Source: Alistipes sp. ZOR0009 (GTDB lineage: Bacteria; Bacteroidota; Bacteroidia; Bacteroidales; ZOR0009). Taken from it: 64,000 nucleotides of DNA. Where the stretch lies: assembly GCF_000798815.1 (NCBI RefSeq), contig NZ_JTLD01000009.1, positions 1 to 64,000 on the forward strand. The letters are read 5' to 3'. How positions within the stretch are numbered: the first letter of the stretch is position 1; the number at the start of each line of letters is the position of its first letter. Below the pieces are notes generated by a model that searched no databases, was not told where the DNA came from, and worked only from the letters and a program-made list of their open reading frames with translations. Both the position numbers and the translations under genes were made by a program. Shown one piece after another: positions 1-9,131 of the stretch.

Positions 1-97
1 TTTTTATTTTATCCTTGTTTTATGGGTTAGTAAAGTGCTTTGCAAAAAATCGGTACACTTTGATTTCATTTAGCGGTATGCTGCTGCTTTTGCATTG

Positions 98-370
98 CTA
101 TTTGGTGGCTTTGCGATACTATTCGGTTGTTTTGCGGCGCTATTCGTTGGCTTTGCGGAACTATTCGGTTGTCTTGCGGCTCTATTCGGTGGCTTTGCAA
201 TACTATTCGGTTGTCTTGCGGCGCTATTCGGTGGCTTTGCGAAACTATTCGGTTGTCTTGCGGCGCTATTCGGTGGCTTTGCGATACTATTCGGTTGTCT
301 TGCGGAACTATTCGGTGGCTTTGCGATGCTATTCGGTTGTCTTGCGGAATTATTCGTTGGCTTTGTTATT
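98..370. repeat. 21-bp tandem minisatellite, 13 units
   Basis: Thirteen consecutive 21-bp units of the form CTATTCGGTGGCTTTGCGATA. Two versions alternate (GGTGGCTTT and GGTTGTCTT), giving a 42-bp higher-order period. All three plus-strand frames stay open across the array, reading as heptads such as LFGGFAI, YSVVLRR and TIRLSCG. One minus-strand frame reads heptads such as IAKPPNS. Degenerate heptads appear to continue to about 520 in both the LFGGFAI frame and the minus-strand frame, but the minus frame hits a stop near 402. The only start for the LFGGFAI frame is a TTG at 95. I therefore call a repeat, not a gene. Confidence 0.85.
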
Positions 371-698
371 ATAATCGGCCCTACAGCTAAGCTTGTTGAT
401 GGTTATGCAAAGCTATTTGTTGCTGTTGTAGCCCTATTCAGTGGGTTTGATGAGCTACTTGTTATTTTTGCAGCTTTTATTGGTAGCCTTGTGCAGCTAT
501 TGGTTGCCCCTGCTAACGCATATTATTCTTTTGCGGGGTATTCTGTCTTTTTTTACTTCTTAGCTGCAATACTCGATAGATTGTTTGTGATTGCTGCTAT
601 TGAGGTTGATGGCAGCGTGAAGTGCTGCATTACGTACTATTTTACCGATGCGGTAAATGTTTTTGCAATGTGGGTGCAAATGGGGAAGGTGCTTTAAA

Positions 699-740
699 AA
701 AAAATGGCGCAAGAAGCTGAATGGAGATTGCCTCTTGCGC
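699..740 (-). terminator. Terminator of the HAD gene
   Basis: GCGCAAGA (707-714) pairs with TCTTGCGC (733-740). Read on the minus strand the stem is followed by a run of T (complement of the A-run at 696-704). It lies just past the stop codon of the HAD-family gene. Confidence 0.6.
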
Positions 741-757
741 GTTATGGGGTGTTTGTT

Positions 758-1420
758 CTACCTTACCACCTCTAGCAGCGACCTGTTGAACTGGTCGAAG
801 TGGGAGATTTGTGGCAGGTCGAACTCGCTGTAGCGGCTGCCTGTCGAATTTACAATTACTACGGCTGCGGCCTTTGCCCGTAGGGCTGCCTGAATGCCGG
901 AGCTCGAATCTTCGAAGATTATAGACTTTTCTTTGTCTACCTCCAGCGCTGCGGCAGCTTTCTCGAATAGGTCGGGATGGGGCTTGCCCCTTACGGTGCC
1001 GTCGTTGTAGATTATATGCTTTTCGTCGAAGTACTGGAGCAGCCCAAACTTTTCTATAAAGAAGTCGACGTTTGATTTGCCTGCGGCGGTAGCTATGGCC
1101 ATTGGTATGCCCTCCGATTTGAGGTGTTGTAGCAGCGAAATGGCTCCGGGCGCTAGCTCCATTGCATGCTTAAGGCATTCGTTGCGGTATATTACCTCCT
1201 TTTCTTCGGTTCTGCGCTCCACCTCGTCGTTCGCCATGCTGCGATTGAAGAGGATCTCGAAGGTATCCTTTCCGTTGCGACCGTGAATGTACTCGCGCTT
1301 TTGTTCGGGGGTAAGCTCAATGTTATGCTCCTGCAGGTACTTATCCCACGATGTTTCTTGGTATTCCGAATCCCAGAATAGGGTTCCATTGAAATCGAAT
1401 ATGACTCCACCTCTGCTCAT
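758..1420 (-). CDS. HAD-superfamily phosphatase/phosphoglucomutase-like hydrolase
   Basis: A 220-residue cytosolic protein with the full HAD order of motifs: motif I DFNGTL at residues 9-14 with nucleophile Asp9, motif II Thr111 in IATAAG, motif III Lys146 in RGKPHPD, and motif IV Glu170-Asp171 in IIFEDSSSG. The helical cap between residues 18 and 90 is of the beta-phosphoglucomutase type. Such enzymes remove or move phosphate on small sugars or metabolites; the substrate cannot be told from sequence. Oddly, the second acidic residue of motif I is Asn11, where the family usually has the general acid/base Asp. The gene stands alone with its own terminator. Confidence 0.85.
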   Translation of the reverse strand: MSRGGVIFDFNGTLFWDSEYQETSWDKYLQEHNIELTPEQKREYIHGRNGKDTFEILFNRSMANDEVERRTEEKEVIYRNECLKHAMELAPGAISLLQHLKSEGIPMAIATAAGKSNVDFFIEKFGLLQYFDEKHIIYNDGTVRGKPHPDLFEKAAAALEVDKEKSIIFEDSSSGIQAALRAKAAAVVIVNSTGSRYSEFDLPQISHFDQFNRSLLEVVR

Positions 1421-1733
1421 AACCGTACGTTAAGGTTTTTGTTGGGTTTGAGGGGGCAAAGTAAGGGCTATTATCGGAGCTACTGGTCGATGATATTTTA
1501 AATTCTACAAATAATTTTGTATTGGAGGCTTTGAGTTGTGGGGCTGATGCCGTAGAGTTATATTTCTTTTGTTTGATTTTTTTTGAATCTGAATATTCTA
1601 GTAGAATTCTGTTCTAGCCTTTTGATGGTATATAATTATTTTGGTTTGAGTAGGAGTTTTTATTGATGATGTGGGCATAAAGAGTAAGCATCTGAAGCTT
1701 ACTCTTTATGCTGTTAATAATATTATTTATCTA
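1421..1733. other. Intergenic region with a 15-bp perfect hairpin
   Basis: No open frame of note in these 313 bases. The only structure is a perfect hairpin at 1675-1711: 15-bp arms starting GCATAAAGAGTAAGC with a 7-nt loop. It sits just past the 3' end of the minus-strand gene that stops at 1734 and probably ends or protects its transcript, although no clear T-run follows. Confidence 0.5.
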
Positions 1734-2804
1734 CTACTTGTCGTTTTCGTAGTTGTCTAAAGTCGAAAGAAGTTCGTTGGTGTATTTGTAGATATCGTCT
1801 AGTGATTCTATTTCTACTTTTGTCTCTTTCTTTTCTGCATCAAATATTCCAAGGTACTTTTTAGACATGCTGTTGAGCCATAATCTGCAAATTGGTTTGC
1901 GATTGTTGTCGTCAAGGATTATGCTAAAATATGTTTGGGAGTCTCTGTAAAATATTCTGGAAGAGTCAATTTTTGTTCGTAGTATACTTTTTACAATATA
2001 AAAACCGTTTAATTCATCTTCCGTTGTTAAAACTTTTGATTCAGATGTTTCGTTCGATTGGCTTTCTGTTTGACTTTCTTCTTTGGCTGGTTTTGTTTGA
2101 TTGATGGCGTTCATTAGCCGATCACTTACGATGTCATTGAATGTTTGATCGAGGGTTCTTTTTACAAGTTCGGTGAATTGGGTCATTACTTTTTCTGTTG
2201 CTTTCCCCTCATAGACTCTACTTACAAAGAATTTGACAAATTCAGGAGATGGTTTTGCAATTTCATTACTTAAAACCATTTTAATAGCATTGGTATATTT
2301 AAGTTCGCTGGCCGATGTTAGTATTGTATTGATATCGAATCCGCTTTTGTGAAACTTTGAAAGTTCTTTTATTTGCTGTTCTTTCGGATTTGTTATGTCG
2401 AAGCTGAAAAATGGTTTTTCGTCCATTTTATTTGACAGATCAAGGTCTGTGAAAAAGTTATATTGCACTCCATTGGTAAGCAATGCAAATCGGGCATTGG
2501 TTAGATGAAAATATTTATGGATTTGAGTGTAATGCTTATCAAGATTTTCTGAGTGATTTTTGCATTCTATGATCATTACAGGTTTTTCTTCCTTAAGAAT
2601 GGCATAGTCAACTTTCTCGATGTTTTTTGCGCCGTAATCTGTTATGAATTCAGGGACAACTTCCATTGGGTTGAAAACATCGTACCCTAGACATTGGATG
2701 AAAGGCATGATGAAGGCACTTTTTGTTGCTTCTTCGGTTTGAATTTGGTCTTTCATCTTTACAACTTTATCTCCAAGTTGTTTGATTTGTTCTTTGAATT
2801 CCAT
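1734..2804 (-). CDS. Orphan HsdR N-terminal-like PD-(D/E)xK nuclease protein
   Basis: A 356-residue protein whose first about 150 residues resemble the N-terminal nuclease domain of type I restriction HsdR subunits: Asp66 in KVDYAIL, then Glu80-Cys-Lys82 in MIIECKN, the PD-(D/E)xK triad, followed by a QIHKYF helix. No helicase motor follows. Instead a middle helical part and a C-terminal domain (about 265-350, with YIVKSIL and RKPICRLWLNS) complete the protein. No hsdM or hsdS lies nearby. The domain layout recalls stand-alone proteins often named type I restriction enzyme HsdR N-terminal domain protein in Bacteroidota. A role in nucleic-acid cleavage or defence is inference. Confidence 0.75.
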   Translation of the reverse strand: MEFKEQIKQLGDKVVKMKDQIQTEEATKSAFIMPFIQCLGYDVFNPMEVVPEFITDYGAKNIEKVDYAILKEEKPVMIIECKNHSENLDKHYTQIHKYFHLTNARFALLTNGVQYNFFTDLDLSNKMDEKPFFSFDITNPKEQQIKELSKFHKSGFDINTILTSASELKYTNAIKMVLSNEIAKPSPEFVKFFVSRVYEGKATEKVMTQFTELVKRTLDQTFNDIVSDRLMNAINQTKPAKEESQTESQSNETSESKVLTTEDELNGFYIVKSILRTKIDSSRIFYRDSQTYFSIILDDNNRKPICRLWLNSMSKKYLGIFDAEKKETKVEIESLDDIYKYTNELLSTLDNYENDK

Positions 2805-3249
2805 GATGTTCTTTTTTAGTAAGTTATATAGTTGTTTTTCTTCTTTTGTATTCAGTATTTCAACAAAAATGGAAGTGCAATCAGAAATTTTTTGCTTGCT
2901 ACAGCAAAATCAATTTATATCAGATTCAAAATGTCTAACTAAGGGTATTTGTTGTAGTACGTTCTTTTATAGAAATAGTGAATCTTTTAGAATTTTGTAA
3001 TTTTAGTAATTATTTCTTCACGATGTTCGCGAAAAGTAAATTAAAGTGAAATAATATTAATAATTCAAGACGGTTGACTTTTAGTTTGACGGCGTGAGTG
3101 GCTAGAGGTTCTTTTTGAGGGTCTGTGTTATGCTTGCGATTTTAAATCGCTTTTGGTAGTTATATAGTAAACTTATACAGTTTTTTTGGGGAACTCTAAA
3201 ATTATCTGTATTCCTATGTTGTTTTGTCTTTTATTGATTTGTTTTTAGC
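2805..3249. other. AT-rich intergenic region
   Basis: About 445 AT-rich bases between two minus-strand genes. I see no convincing gene, hairpin or promoter box. Short open frames here have no family resemblance. Confidence 0.5.
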
Positions 3250-4194
3250 CTATCGCTGTATGCTAAACTTTCGGACGTAGAAAAAGTATATCCGCCCGTA
3301 GTTGAGGTTTACCATGGCGTTTGTTTTATCGCGTAGCTCGATGTAGTTGGTTACGAAGGCCATTCCGGCATGCCATTTCTCGTGGTTGTAGCAGATGGTG
3401 GCCCGTGCTAAAGCGGTTGGGGCCACGTAGAGATTGCGGTTAAAGAAAGATTTTATGCTGTTGTTTACCAAGTTTGCCCCTAAGGTGATCGATCCGTTAA
3501 AGAGCCATCTTTTTTGGGGTACCCAGCTGTAGGAGTAACCTACGTTGACGCCTGCTTGGTAGGCCGACTTCTTTTTTTGTCCATCGAACTTAAACGAGCT
3601 ATCGGCTGTGAGGCGAATGAAATGCAGCGCGCCGCCCACCAGAAGGCTTCCGGCCGATTTTATTTGCCGCTCGTTCTGATCGAAAGCTGCCTGGTACGAA
3701 AATTTATTGCCGTTGAACACGTATTGGCCAACGATGCCAGTTCCGAAAACCGATAGGTCGGGGCAGTCTATCTTAATGGGCAGCACGTTTCGCGAATCGC
3801 TGAATAATCCCTTGTACTGCTGGTAAAATATATCGAGCACGTACTTTCTGCCGTACTGGTTAAAGAGCACGTCGAACGATTTGGTGCGAACGTACTTGTT
3901 TTCGGATCTTGCGCCGGTAATCCAGCCTATTGATATTCCAAATGGGAGCTTTGGGTGGGCCAATCCGATGCCAATACCTGTTGGATTGTTGGATCGATAG
4001 GTTACCTCCTTGTCCTGCTCGGTTTCCTTTAGGTTTAGTCCAAGCAGGTTGCTGTATAGGTAAGGCTTAAGTATGAATTCATTTTTATGAAGCTCGATGT
4101 AGCTGCTATCAACTTGCGAAAAACCGCTTACATGATTCCAAAATATTAGTGCGAGTAACCCTACTGCACGTCTGATGTGCCGACAATTTTTCAT
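3250..4194 (-). CDS. Outer-membrane beta-barrel-like protein (DUF4421-like)
   Basis: A 314-residue exported protein with a signal peptide ending near FSQ (residues 25-27). The mature start VDSSYIELHKNEFILKPYL resembles the DUF4421 family of Bacteroidota. The rest alternates short polar and aromatic strands (for example KSAYQAGVNVGYSYSW) and ends in KFSIQR, as expected for a small outer-membrane barrel. Function unknown. No operon partner is evident, as about 490 non-coding bases lie upstream. Confidence 0.6.
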   Translation of the reverse strand: MKNCRHIRRAVGLLALIFWNHVSGFSQVDSSYIELHKNEFILKPYLYSNLLGLNLKETEQDKEVTYRSNNPTGIGIGLAHPKLPFGISIGWITGARSENKYVRTKSFDVLFNQYGRKYVLDIFYQQYKGLFSDSRNVLPIKIDCPDLSVFGTGIVGQYVFNGNKFSYQAAFDQNERQIKSAGSLLVGGALHFIRLTADSSFKFDGQKKKSAYQAGVNVGYSYSWVPQKRWLFNGSITLGANLVNNSIKSFFNRNLYVAPTALARATICYNHEKWHAGMAFVTNYIELRDKTNAMVNLNYGRIYFFYVRKFSIQR

Positions 4195-4683
4195 TAACGC
4201 CCGTTTCCGTTTCCTATCTACTTCTTGCAGGGATCAACCTTTCCCTAAATTCACTCAAATGGCTAAATGCTTTAGCGAGGTAGGGGAGTAGTAGCGCCCT
4301 TATGCCAGTACGTATGCACGGGTAGGCATTTATCGCATCGAAGCTCCAATAAACTTCGCATTCCTAACAGTAAAGCGACTGTAACCTTTTAATTTGATGC
4401 TGCAAAAGTACTTTTTTCGGATATTGGTGCAACTCCCCGAGGCGAATATCATGCTACCTAGCAGCGCTTTTAGCTTTTTAGCTGGCAAGTTTAGGTTTAT
4501 GGGCTGCCGGTTGCTCCTGTTTTTTTATCGGATGGGGCCTGTAGCCCTTTTGTTAGTTGATTGATGCAATGCGTTTGGGTTTACGCAGCTGCAGTTGCTG
4601 CATCTTTTTAGTGGGGATAGCTTACGCTAGGCTGCGCTGGTAGCGAAAAAGGAACGGTGGCGCTTGCTTGTCGCGATGTTGGC
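4195..4683. other. Intergenic region, no recognised feature
   Basis: About 490 bases without a supported gene, richer in G+C than the flanks further out. I see no promoter box of the TAnnTTTG type and no strong hairpin. Confidence 0.45.
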
Positions 4684-5148
4684 TTAGGTTAGCAGCATGC
4701 CCTCCAGCTTCCATCCTGTTGCGGTGTTTACAAGGGTAAATAGGAGGTTGTAGGCTCCCTCTTCGGCATTTTTACTTTGTATGGTGTACACGATACGGAT
4801 GGTGTTGCCATCGAGCGATGCCGAGAAGGGAATGCCATTTAACGAGGGCAGATGTTTAAGCTCGTTGAGGTAGCTGTTAAGCACTACAGCGTTGGGGTAG
4901 CGATGGTTGTTGCCGCTGCTATCGGGGCGGCACTCGGTGCACTGTAGGGTGTCGAGCGAATTTTGGGCTAGGTAGCTTGTGTTTTTATCATCCAGCGCCT
5001 TTGCAAATACGTGCCATAGGCTGTCGGCATAGGTGCTTGTCTGATTTTGCTTGCTGCCGCTGCCGCTTTGTTGTCCGCTGCCGCTGCAGCCCGCTAGCGC
5101 CAGCAGTGCAACGGCTACCTTACCCACTTTTTTTGCTACCTCTACCAT
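4684..5148 (-). CDS. Small lipoprotein of unknown function
   Basis: A 154-residue protein with a lipobox LALAGC placing the lipidated cysteine at residue 21. A Ser/Gly/Gln-rich linker (SGSGQQSGSGSKQ) follows, then a globular part with four conserved-looking strands near the C-terminus (IRIVYTIQ, LLFTLVN, WKLEGMLLT). The C-terminal half has the feel of an NTF2-like fold, but I cannot name a family. It probably sits on the periplasmic face or the cell surface. Confidence 0.7.
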   Translation of the reverse strand: MVEVAKKVGKVAVALLALAGCSGSGQQSGSGSKQNQTSTYADSLWHVFAKALDDKNTSYLAQNSLDTLQCTECRPDSSGNNHRYPNAVVLNSYLNELKHLPSLNGIPFSASLDGNTIRIVYTIQSKNAEEGAYNLLFTLVNTATGWKLEGMLLT

Positions 5149-5184
5149 AGTAAATACGATGCTTATTTTGTTGGCTACAATTAC

Positions 5185-5670
5185 CTATCCGGCAACCGAT
5201 GCGGTTATGATGCTACAAATGATGCCTATCAAAATAAGTATTGTTACAATAAGGCTGTTAGTTCCTCCTTTTCTTTCTAGGGCTTGGTGTAGCAAGCTTT
5301 CGTCGCCCTCGAAATTTTGGGCTACCTCTCCAACTTTTTTTATGGCATGCTTAATGTACAGGTAGTTGGCCGTAAAACCGTAGGTAATTGCCAAACAAAT
5401 ATTGCATATAAGATCGATGCTTTTTATTTGGGCATCGTCATAAATGCCGTAGTACCCAACTATTTTCTCTTCGGTGATGCTTACTAATGTAATTAGCACA
5501 GAAATAAGGAATGCGTGTAGGTACATTTTGCGGTAGGCAAACCAGAATATGGAGAAAAGAAATGCGTGGAGGTTAAACGTAAATTTTTTACCCTGCTCGT
5601 ACTGCTCCAGCTTGTTGGTGTAGTATTCTGTGGATGTTTTTACGAATGCTTCGAAGTGTTCTTGCTTCAT
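5185..5670 (-). CDS. DUF2628-like inner-membrane protein
   Basis: A 161-residue protein. The stretch KFTFNLHAFLFSIFWFAYRK followed by further hydrophobic segments (LHAFLISVLITLVSI, LICNICLAITYGFTANYL, SLIVTILILIGIICSIITA) matches the DUF2628 pattern of a short cytosolic N-terminus and about four membrane spans. Function unknown. It is followed on the same strand by the lipoprotein gene. Confidence 0.65.
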   Translation of the reverse strand: MKQEHFEAFVKTSTEYYTNKLEQYEQGKKFTFNLHAFLFSIFWFAYRKMYLHAFLISVLITLVSITEEKIVGYYGIYDDAQIKSIDLICNICLAITYGFTANYLYIKHAIKKVGEVAQNFEGDESLLHQALERKGGTNSLIVTILILIGIICSIITASVAG

Positions 5671-5729
5671 TAGTGTGATAGTTTTCCTCTATTTTATGGA
5701 TTGCAAAATTTACACTTTATTCTGTAGGC

Positions 5730-6260
5730 TTACTTTACCTCCTCTATCTTTTCGGCGGTAATCTTAACCAGCGATATGTAGCCCTTCTTCGAATTTTTCA
5801 GCTTTGCGCGCAGGTCGGCCGCCCCCTTTTGCGATATTTCGGCAGCCTTGCCCTTTTCTTGCTGCTTCTTTACCCATACAGAGTCGATGCACATCTTTTT
5901 GTCGATGCTACAGGCGAGAATCTGCCGCTTTTCGACCTGAGAGATGTAGGCTTCGTCTAACCGAGTTTCCGTTACCTTTCCGGTAACCCGCACGGTTTTT
6001 CCGTTCAGGTTGTAGCTTATTTTTCCCTCCTTGTCCTTTAGCGTAACCATGATTTCGCTCTTGTTGGGCGTTTCGATCTTCATTTTTTTTCCGTCGACAC
6101 CGCAAATATGGGTAACCTTGCCCGTTACCTCTACCTTTTTTCCAGCTAGCTTGTCGATGCCGCTAATGAGATCGTCGGCGTTTACCTTTTTTGTTTGCGC
6201 TATCGCATCTATTCCCATTAGGCAAAAAAATGCCAGCACTAGGGCTATCTGTTTTTTCAT
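5730..6260 (-). CDS. Secreted OB-fold-like protein
   Basis: A 176-residue protein with a signal peptide (MKKQIALVLAFFCLMGIDAIAQ). Residues 25-120 carry KKVEVTGKVTHICG and KTVRVTGKVTETRLD, the repeated strand pattern of tRNA-anti-like or BOF-type OB folds. The tail is Lys/Ala-rich. Ligand unknown. A CGVDGKKM stretch between the strands could bind something, but this is only a guess. Confidence 0.6.
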   Translation of the reverse strand: MKKQIALVLAFFCLMGIDAIAQTKKVNADDLISGIDKLAGKKVEVTGKVTHICGVDGKKMKIETPNKSEIMVTLKDKEGKISYNLNGKTVRVTGKVTETRLDEAYISQVEKRQILACSIDKKMCIDSVWVKKQQEKGKAAEISQKGAADLRAKLKNSKKGYISLVKITAEKIEEVK

Positions 6261-6321
6261 AGGTTGGTGGGTTTTATTCCTATTGCATGTGTAAAAGGAT
6301 GGTTGTTTGTTTAGTACAGTC

Positions 6322-7059
6322 CTAGTTCAATTGAAATTTAATGGGAATGGCAAATGATATATCCGCTTTTTTCCCTTCTACATACCCAGCTTCCCAAAAT
6401 ATGGACGATTCATTAACTACTCGAATGGCCTCATTATCTAATAAATCGCTGTGAGTATTGGAATATACAACCTTCGCATTACAAACTCGTCCTTCCTTAT
6501 TTATGGTAAAACGAACAAAAACAACGCCTTGTTTTTTATTTTGTAAAGCTTCTATTGGATATTCTAGCTTTAGTCTAATAAATGATTGTATTTTAGAACG
6601 ATCTTCTCCATTAAATCTAGGGTATACTATTATAGGAAAGTATGATGTGTCTTTTCCGGTAGATGTATAGCATTTCCCTGTTACTACAGAATCTAACTTG
6701 TAGGTATCTTTTCGGCGTAAGGTTCCCGTAGAATCGTATCCGAATACCTCTCCATCTAACCTGTTTTCGTTATAGTTTAATTTGTATTTAATGGCACCAT
6801 TTAGATAGTACTCTTTTGTTTCTCCATGCTTTATTTTATGATTATTCTTTTTGTAGTAGCCTTCTTCTAGCAAAATTTCATTGAGGTTGTATTTCTTTAT
6901 TAGAATTGATTTGTCTCGAATGCTATCAGTGTAAATTTTGAGAAGGGAGGTTGCTTTTGCTTTTTGTGTTTTGATTCCATCATCGTCGATATACTCAATT
7001 TTTTGTGCAAAAGAGCTGATGGTAAATGCGCAAAGCATTAAGGTAATGATCTTCTTCAT
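6322..7059 (-). CDS. TonB C-terminal domain protein with MORN-like repeats
   Basis: A 245-residue protein with a signal peptide cut after SFAQ (residue 19). Residues about 77-118 (KHGETKEYYLNG, NRLDGEVFGYDSTG) form MORN-type repeats. Residues about 155-243 are a TonB C-terminal domain: YPIEALQNKKQGVVFVRF, INKEGRV and final IPIKFQLN. Classical TonB has a membrane anchor and a Pro-rich spacer; this one has neither and appears fully periplasmic. No ExbB or ExbD genes are nearby. Such short forms are common in Bacteroidota, and their role in energising receptors is unproven. Confidence 0.75.
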   Translation of the reverse strand: MKKIITLMLCAFTISSFAQKIEYIDDDGIKTQKAKATSLLKIYTDSIRDKSILIKKYNLNEILLEEGYYKKNNHKIKHGETKEYYLNGAIKYKLNYNENRLDGEVFGYDSTGTLRRKDTYKLDSVVTGKCYTSTGKDTSYFPIIVYPRFNGEDRSKIQSFIRLKLEYPIEALQNKKQGVVFVRFTINKEGRVCNAKVVYSNTHSDLLDNEAIRVVNESSIFWEAGYVEGKKADISFAIPIKFQLN

Positions 7060-7305
7060 GTTTTCGATGTTATTGCACCCTTCGCAAATGCGCTGGTGCT
7101 GTTTTGTAGTTATGGATAGATATTTTCTTGTTTATAGCTTCGAAGGTAACCGTTTTTGTTCCAAAATTAGTCGTAGTTGAGCGAACATTTTTTTTACTGT
7201 GGGATGTTTTTTTAGAGTTGTTGCTTGCGTTTTGTTTAGTGATTGACTTTATACCTTACTCTAGCACAAATTATTTCGATGATGTATGGCGTGTCTATTT
7301 TAGCT

Positions 7306-8154
7306 TTAACGGGTTGGTTGCTTAGTTAATATGTACGCAAGTTTACCTGCTTTTAGATTTCTATTTTCTTCGCTTCCTGTTAAATCATACAAGTAAATAG
7401 TATCTCCTTTTATCTTAAATCCATACGTTTTTTCTTTTTTTGAATAGATGTTGAAGCATATCTGTTCGATGGTAGGCTTGTATGCCCCTAAGTAATCGGT
7501 AAAAATGTAGAATGTTTTAAATTGAGGATGCCCAACTACAATTCCATTGCTATTAAATGTGATTAATGTTTTGTTGTTGTATTTGTCTTGGACGATGTAT
7601 TTCCCGTCAAGGATACTCTTGTTGGTGATTACTTGTATTCCCCAATCTAAGTCCTCATCTTGAGGCCTGTTGGCTATTTTGGTGAATTTTTTTGAGTCGA
7701 GTAAAAGGGAATTTTTGTCGTAGTGGTATAAAATTAGTTCGATTACTCCATTTTCTTGTTCGTAGCCGATTTCGTAGAAATTCTTCTCATCATCATAATC
7801 GGGGATGTTTGTTTTTAATCCTTTCCCACAGCATCCTTTAATAAAGAATAGGGTGAATAGCGTTCCTTCGTGGTTGTTTAGGCTTGCGCCTACTTCGATG
7901 CTATCTAGTAGGTTGTTCGTTTTTATGTGTAAGGCAGCATATCCGTCCAGTGTATGTGCCGATTTTATTGGAGATTTTGTTTTTTTTATTGAATTAACAT
8001 AATCACGTGCAACCCATACTCCATTTATAATGGGACTATAGCGATGTTTTAAGCTGTCTATGTCGTTTTTTGTAGCTCTTTGCGCAAAAGTTCTTGTTGT
8101 ATTTGCATTCCATATAAGGAGAACGATTGAAATTAATATTTTGAGAAGTTTCAT
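7306..8154 (-). CDS. Secreted protein of unknown function
   Basis: A 282-residue protein with an N-terminal signal (LLKILISIVLLIWNANTTRTFAQ). The mature part has many short beta strands (INGVWVARDYV, YAALHIKTN, LITFNSNGIVVGHPQF, YGFKIKGDTIYLYDL), suggesting a lipocalin-like or similar barrel. No family is recognised. It is AT-rich and stands between a small helical protein gene upstream and the TonB-like gene downstream, all on the minus strand. Confidence 0.6.
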   Translation of the reverse strand: MKLLKILISIVLLIWNANTTRTFAQRATKNDIDSLKHRYSPIINGVWVARDYVNSIKKTKSPIKSAHTLDGYAALHIKTNNLLDSIEVGASLNNHEGTLFTLFFIKGCCGKGLKTNIPDYDDEKNFYEIGYEQENGVIELILYHYDKNSLLLDSKKFTKIANRPQDEDLDWGIQVITNKSILDGKYIVQDKYNNKTLITFNSNGIVVGHPQFKTFYIFTDYLGAYKPTIEQICFNIYSKKEKTYGFKIKGDTIYLYDLTGSEENRNLKAGKLAYILTKQPTR

Positions 8155-8216
8155 TTATCCGTTTGTTGTTATTTGTTGATATCGATTATTTTATATGCGT
8201 TATTGGCTGTTTTTGC

Positions 8217-8648
8217 TTATCGGTGTGGTTCGCTTTTTTTTATGTGCTCCTTTATCAATGCTATCCTTTGCTCGTGATCGGCGGAGTTGGCTTCGTCTAT
8301 CACCTTGATGTGCTCTAAAATTAGGAGCGCCCTGTGGAGGAGGGCGAGCTTGGTGTTACACTCCTGCTTAACGGCTATTTTTTCGAGCAGGGTGCTTAGC
8401 ATAAGCAAGTTTTCGATGTCGAATCCTTTTATCTTCTCGATGTACTCTACTGCCTGGTCGTCGTTTTTTTGGATGAAGGCCCCGAGATCGAATTCGAGGT
8501 AGTATAAAAGGTCTTCGGCTGTTTGCCTATACAGCACCTCGGCTGTAGCACCCTTACGATGTGCACTGCCAGCTACTTTACTGGCAATCATTCTTACTAT
8601 TGCTCCTGTTTTTTCTATTTCGCGGAGCATGTAATCCTTCTGTTCCAT
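8217..8648 (-). CDS. Small all-helical cytosolic protein (DUF6483-like?)
   Basis: A 143-residue protein starting MEQKDYMLREIEKTGAIVRM and made almost entirely of predicted helices, with a TPR-like middle (LLMLSTLLEKIAV, KLALLHRALLILEHI). The N-terminus faintly resembles DUF6483 proteins. Function unknown. It lies 19 bases downstream of the DUF2007 gene on the same strand, so the two are probably co-transcribed. Confidence 0.6.
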   Translation of the reverse strand: MEQKDYMLREIEKTGAIVRMIASKVAGSAHRKGATAEVLYRQTAEDLLYYLEFDLGAFIQKNDDQAVEYIEKIKGFDIENLLMLSTLLEKIAVKQECNTKLALLHRALLILEHIKVIDEANSADHEQRIALIKEHIKKSEPHR

Positions 8649-8667
8649 ATTTTTTATCGAACTTAGG

Positions 8668-9048
8668 TTATACCGAAAGAAATATAACTGGGAGTATGAT
8701 GGCCATTATTAAAATGGTGATAAGTATAATAAAGCGCAGCTCCACCGTTAGCGTTCCAATGAGCGGCAATCTTGATGTTTTTTTGTCGAACTCCGAAATG
8801 AAGGACGGGGTAGGTGTTGTTTCCTCCTTAATGTAGCCTGCTTCGAGCAGCGCCTGCATGGCTTGTTCTACGTCGGTTTCTTTTACCTGCACCTTTACGC
8901 CTCCAATGGCGTTGGAGTAAAAGTTATTTACCTGCGCAGTTAAATCGTCCTTAATTGTTACTTCAATTCCTTCCGACTCGAGCTTTGCTTTTGCTAGGTA
9001 GGCCTCTTGTGGGTAGGTAAACGATATTACAGTAATCCAATTTTCCAT
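8668..9048 (-). CDS. DUF2007 domain membrane protein
   Basis: A 126-residue protein. Residues 1-70 (WITVISFTYPQEAYLAKAKL, IGGVKVQVKE) match the DUF2007 fold, described as a putative signal-transducing domain. One membrane span near the C-terminus (FIILITILIMAIILPVIF) anchors it. I start it at the ATG at 9048 because DUF2007 proteins begin right at this point; an in-frame upstream start at 9102 would add 18 residues with no family match. Confidence 0.75.
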   Translation of the reverse strand: MENWITVISFTYPQEAYLAKAKLESEGIEVTIKDDLTAQVNNFYSNAIGGVKVQVKETDVEQAMQALLEAGYIKEETTPTPSFISEFDKKTSRLPLIGTLTVELRFIILITILIMAIILPVIFLSV

Positions 9049-9131
9049 AGTTAGGGTTATTTTGGGGAAACTTGAGCCTGCCTTTGGATGGATTAAGCTC
9101 AAGTTCTGTTTTTCTTACCCTAAATATAGCA

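Noticed and set aside
15-697. Overlapping forward frames of 87-200 residues (Leu/Phe/Gly-rich and others) across the 21-bp array
   Set aside because: They exist because the repeat length is a multiple of three; starts are TTG or arbitrary, no family, no upstream signals.
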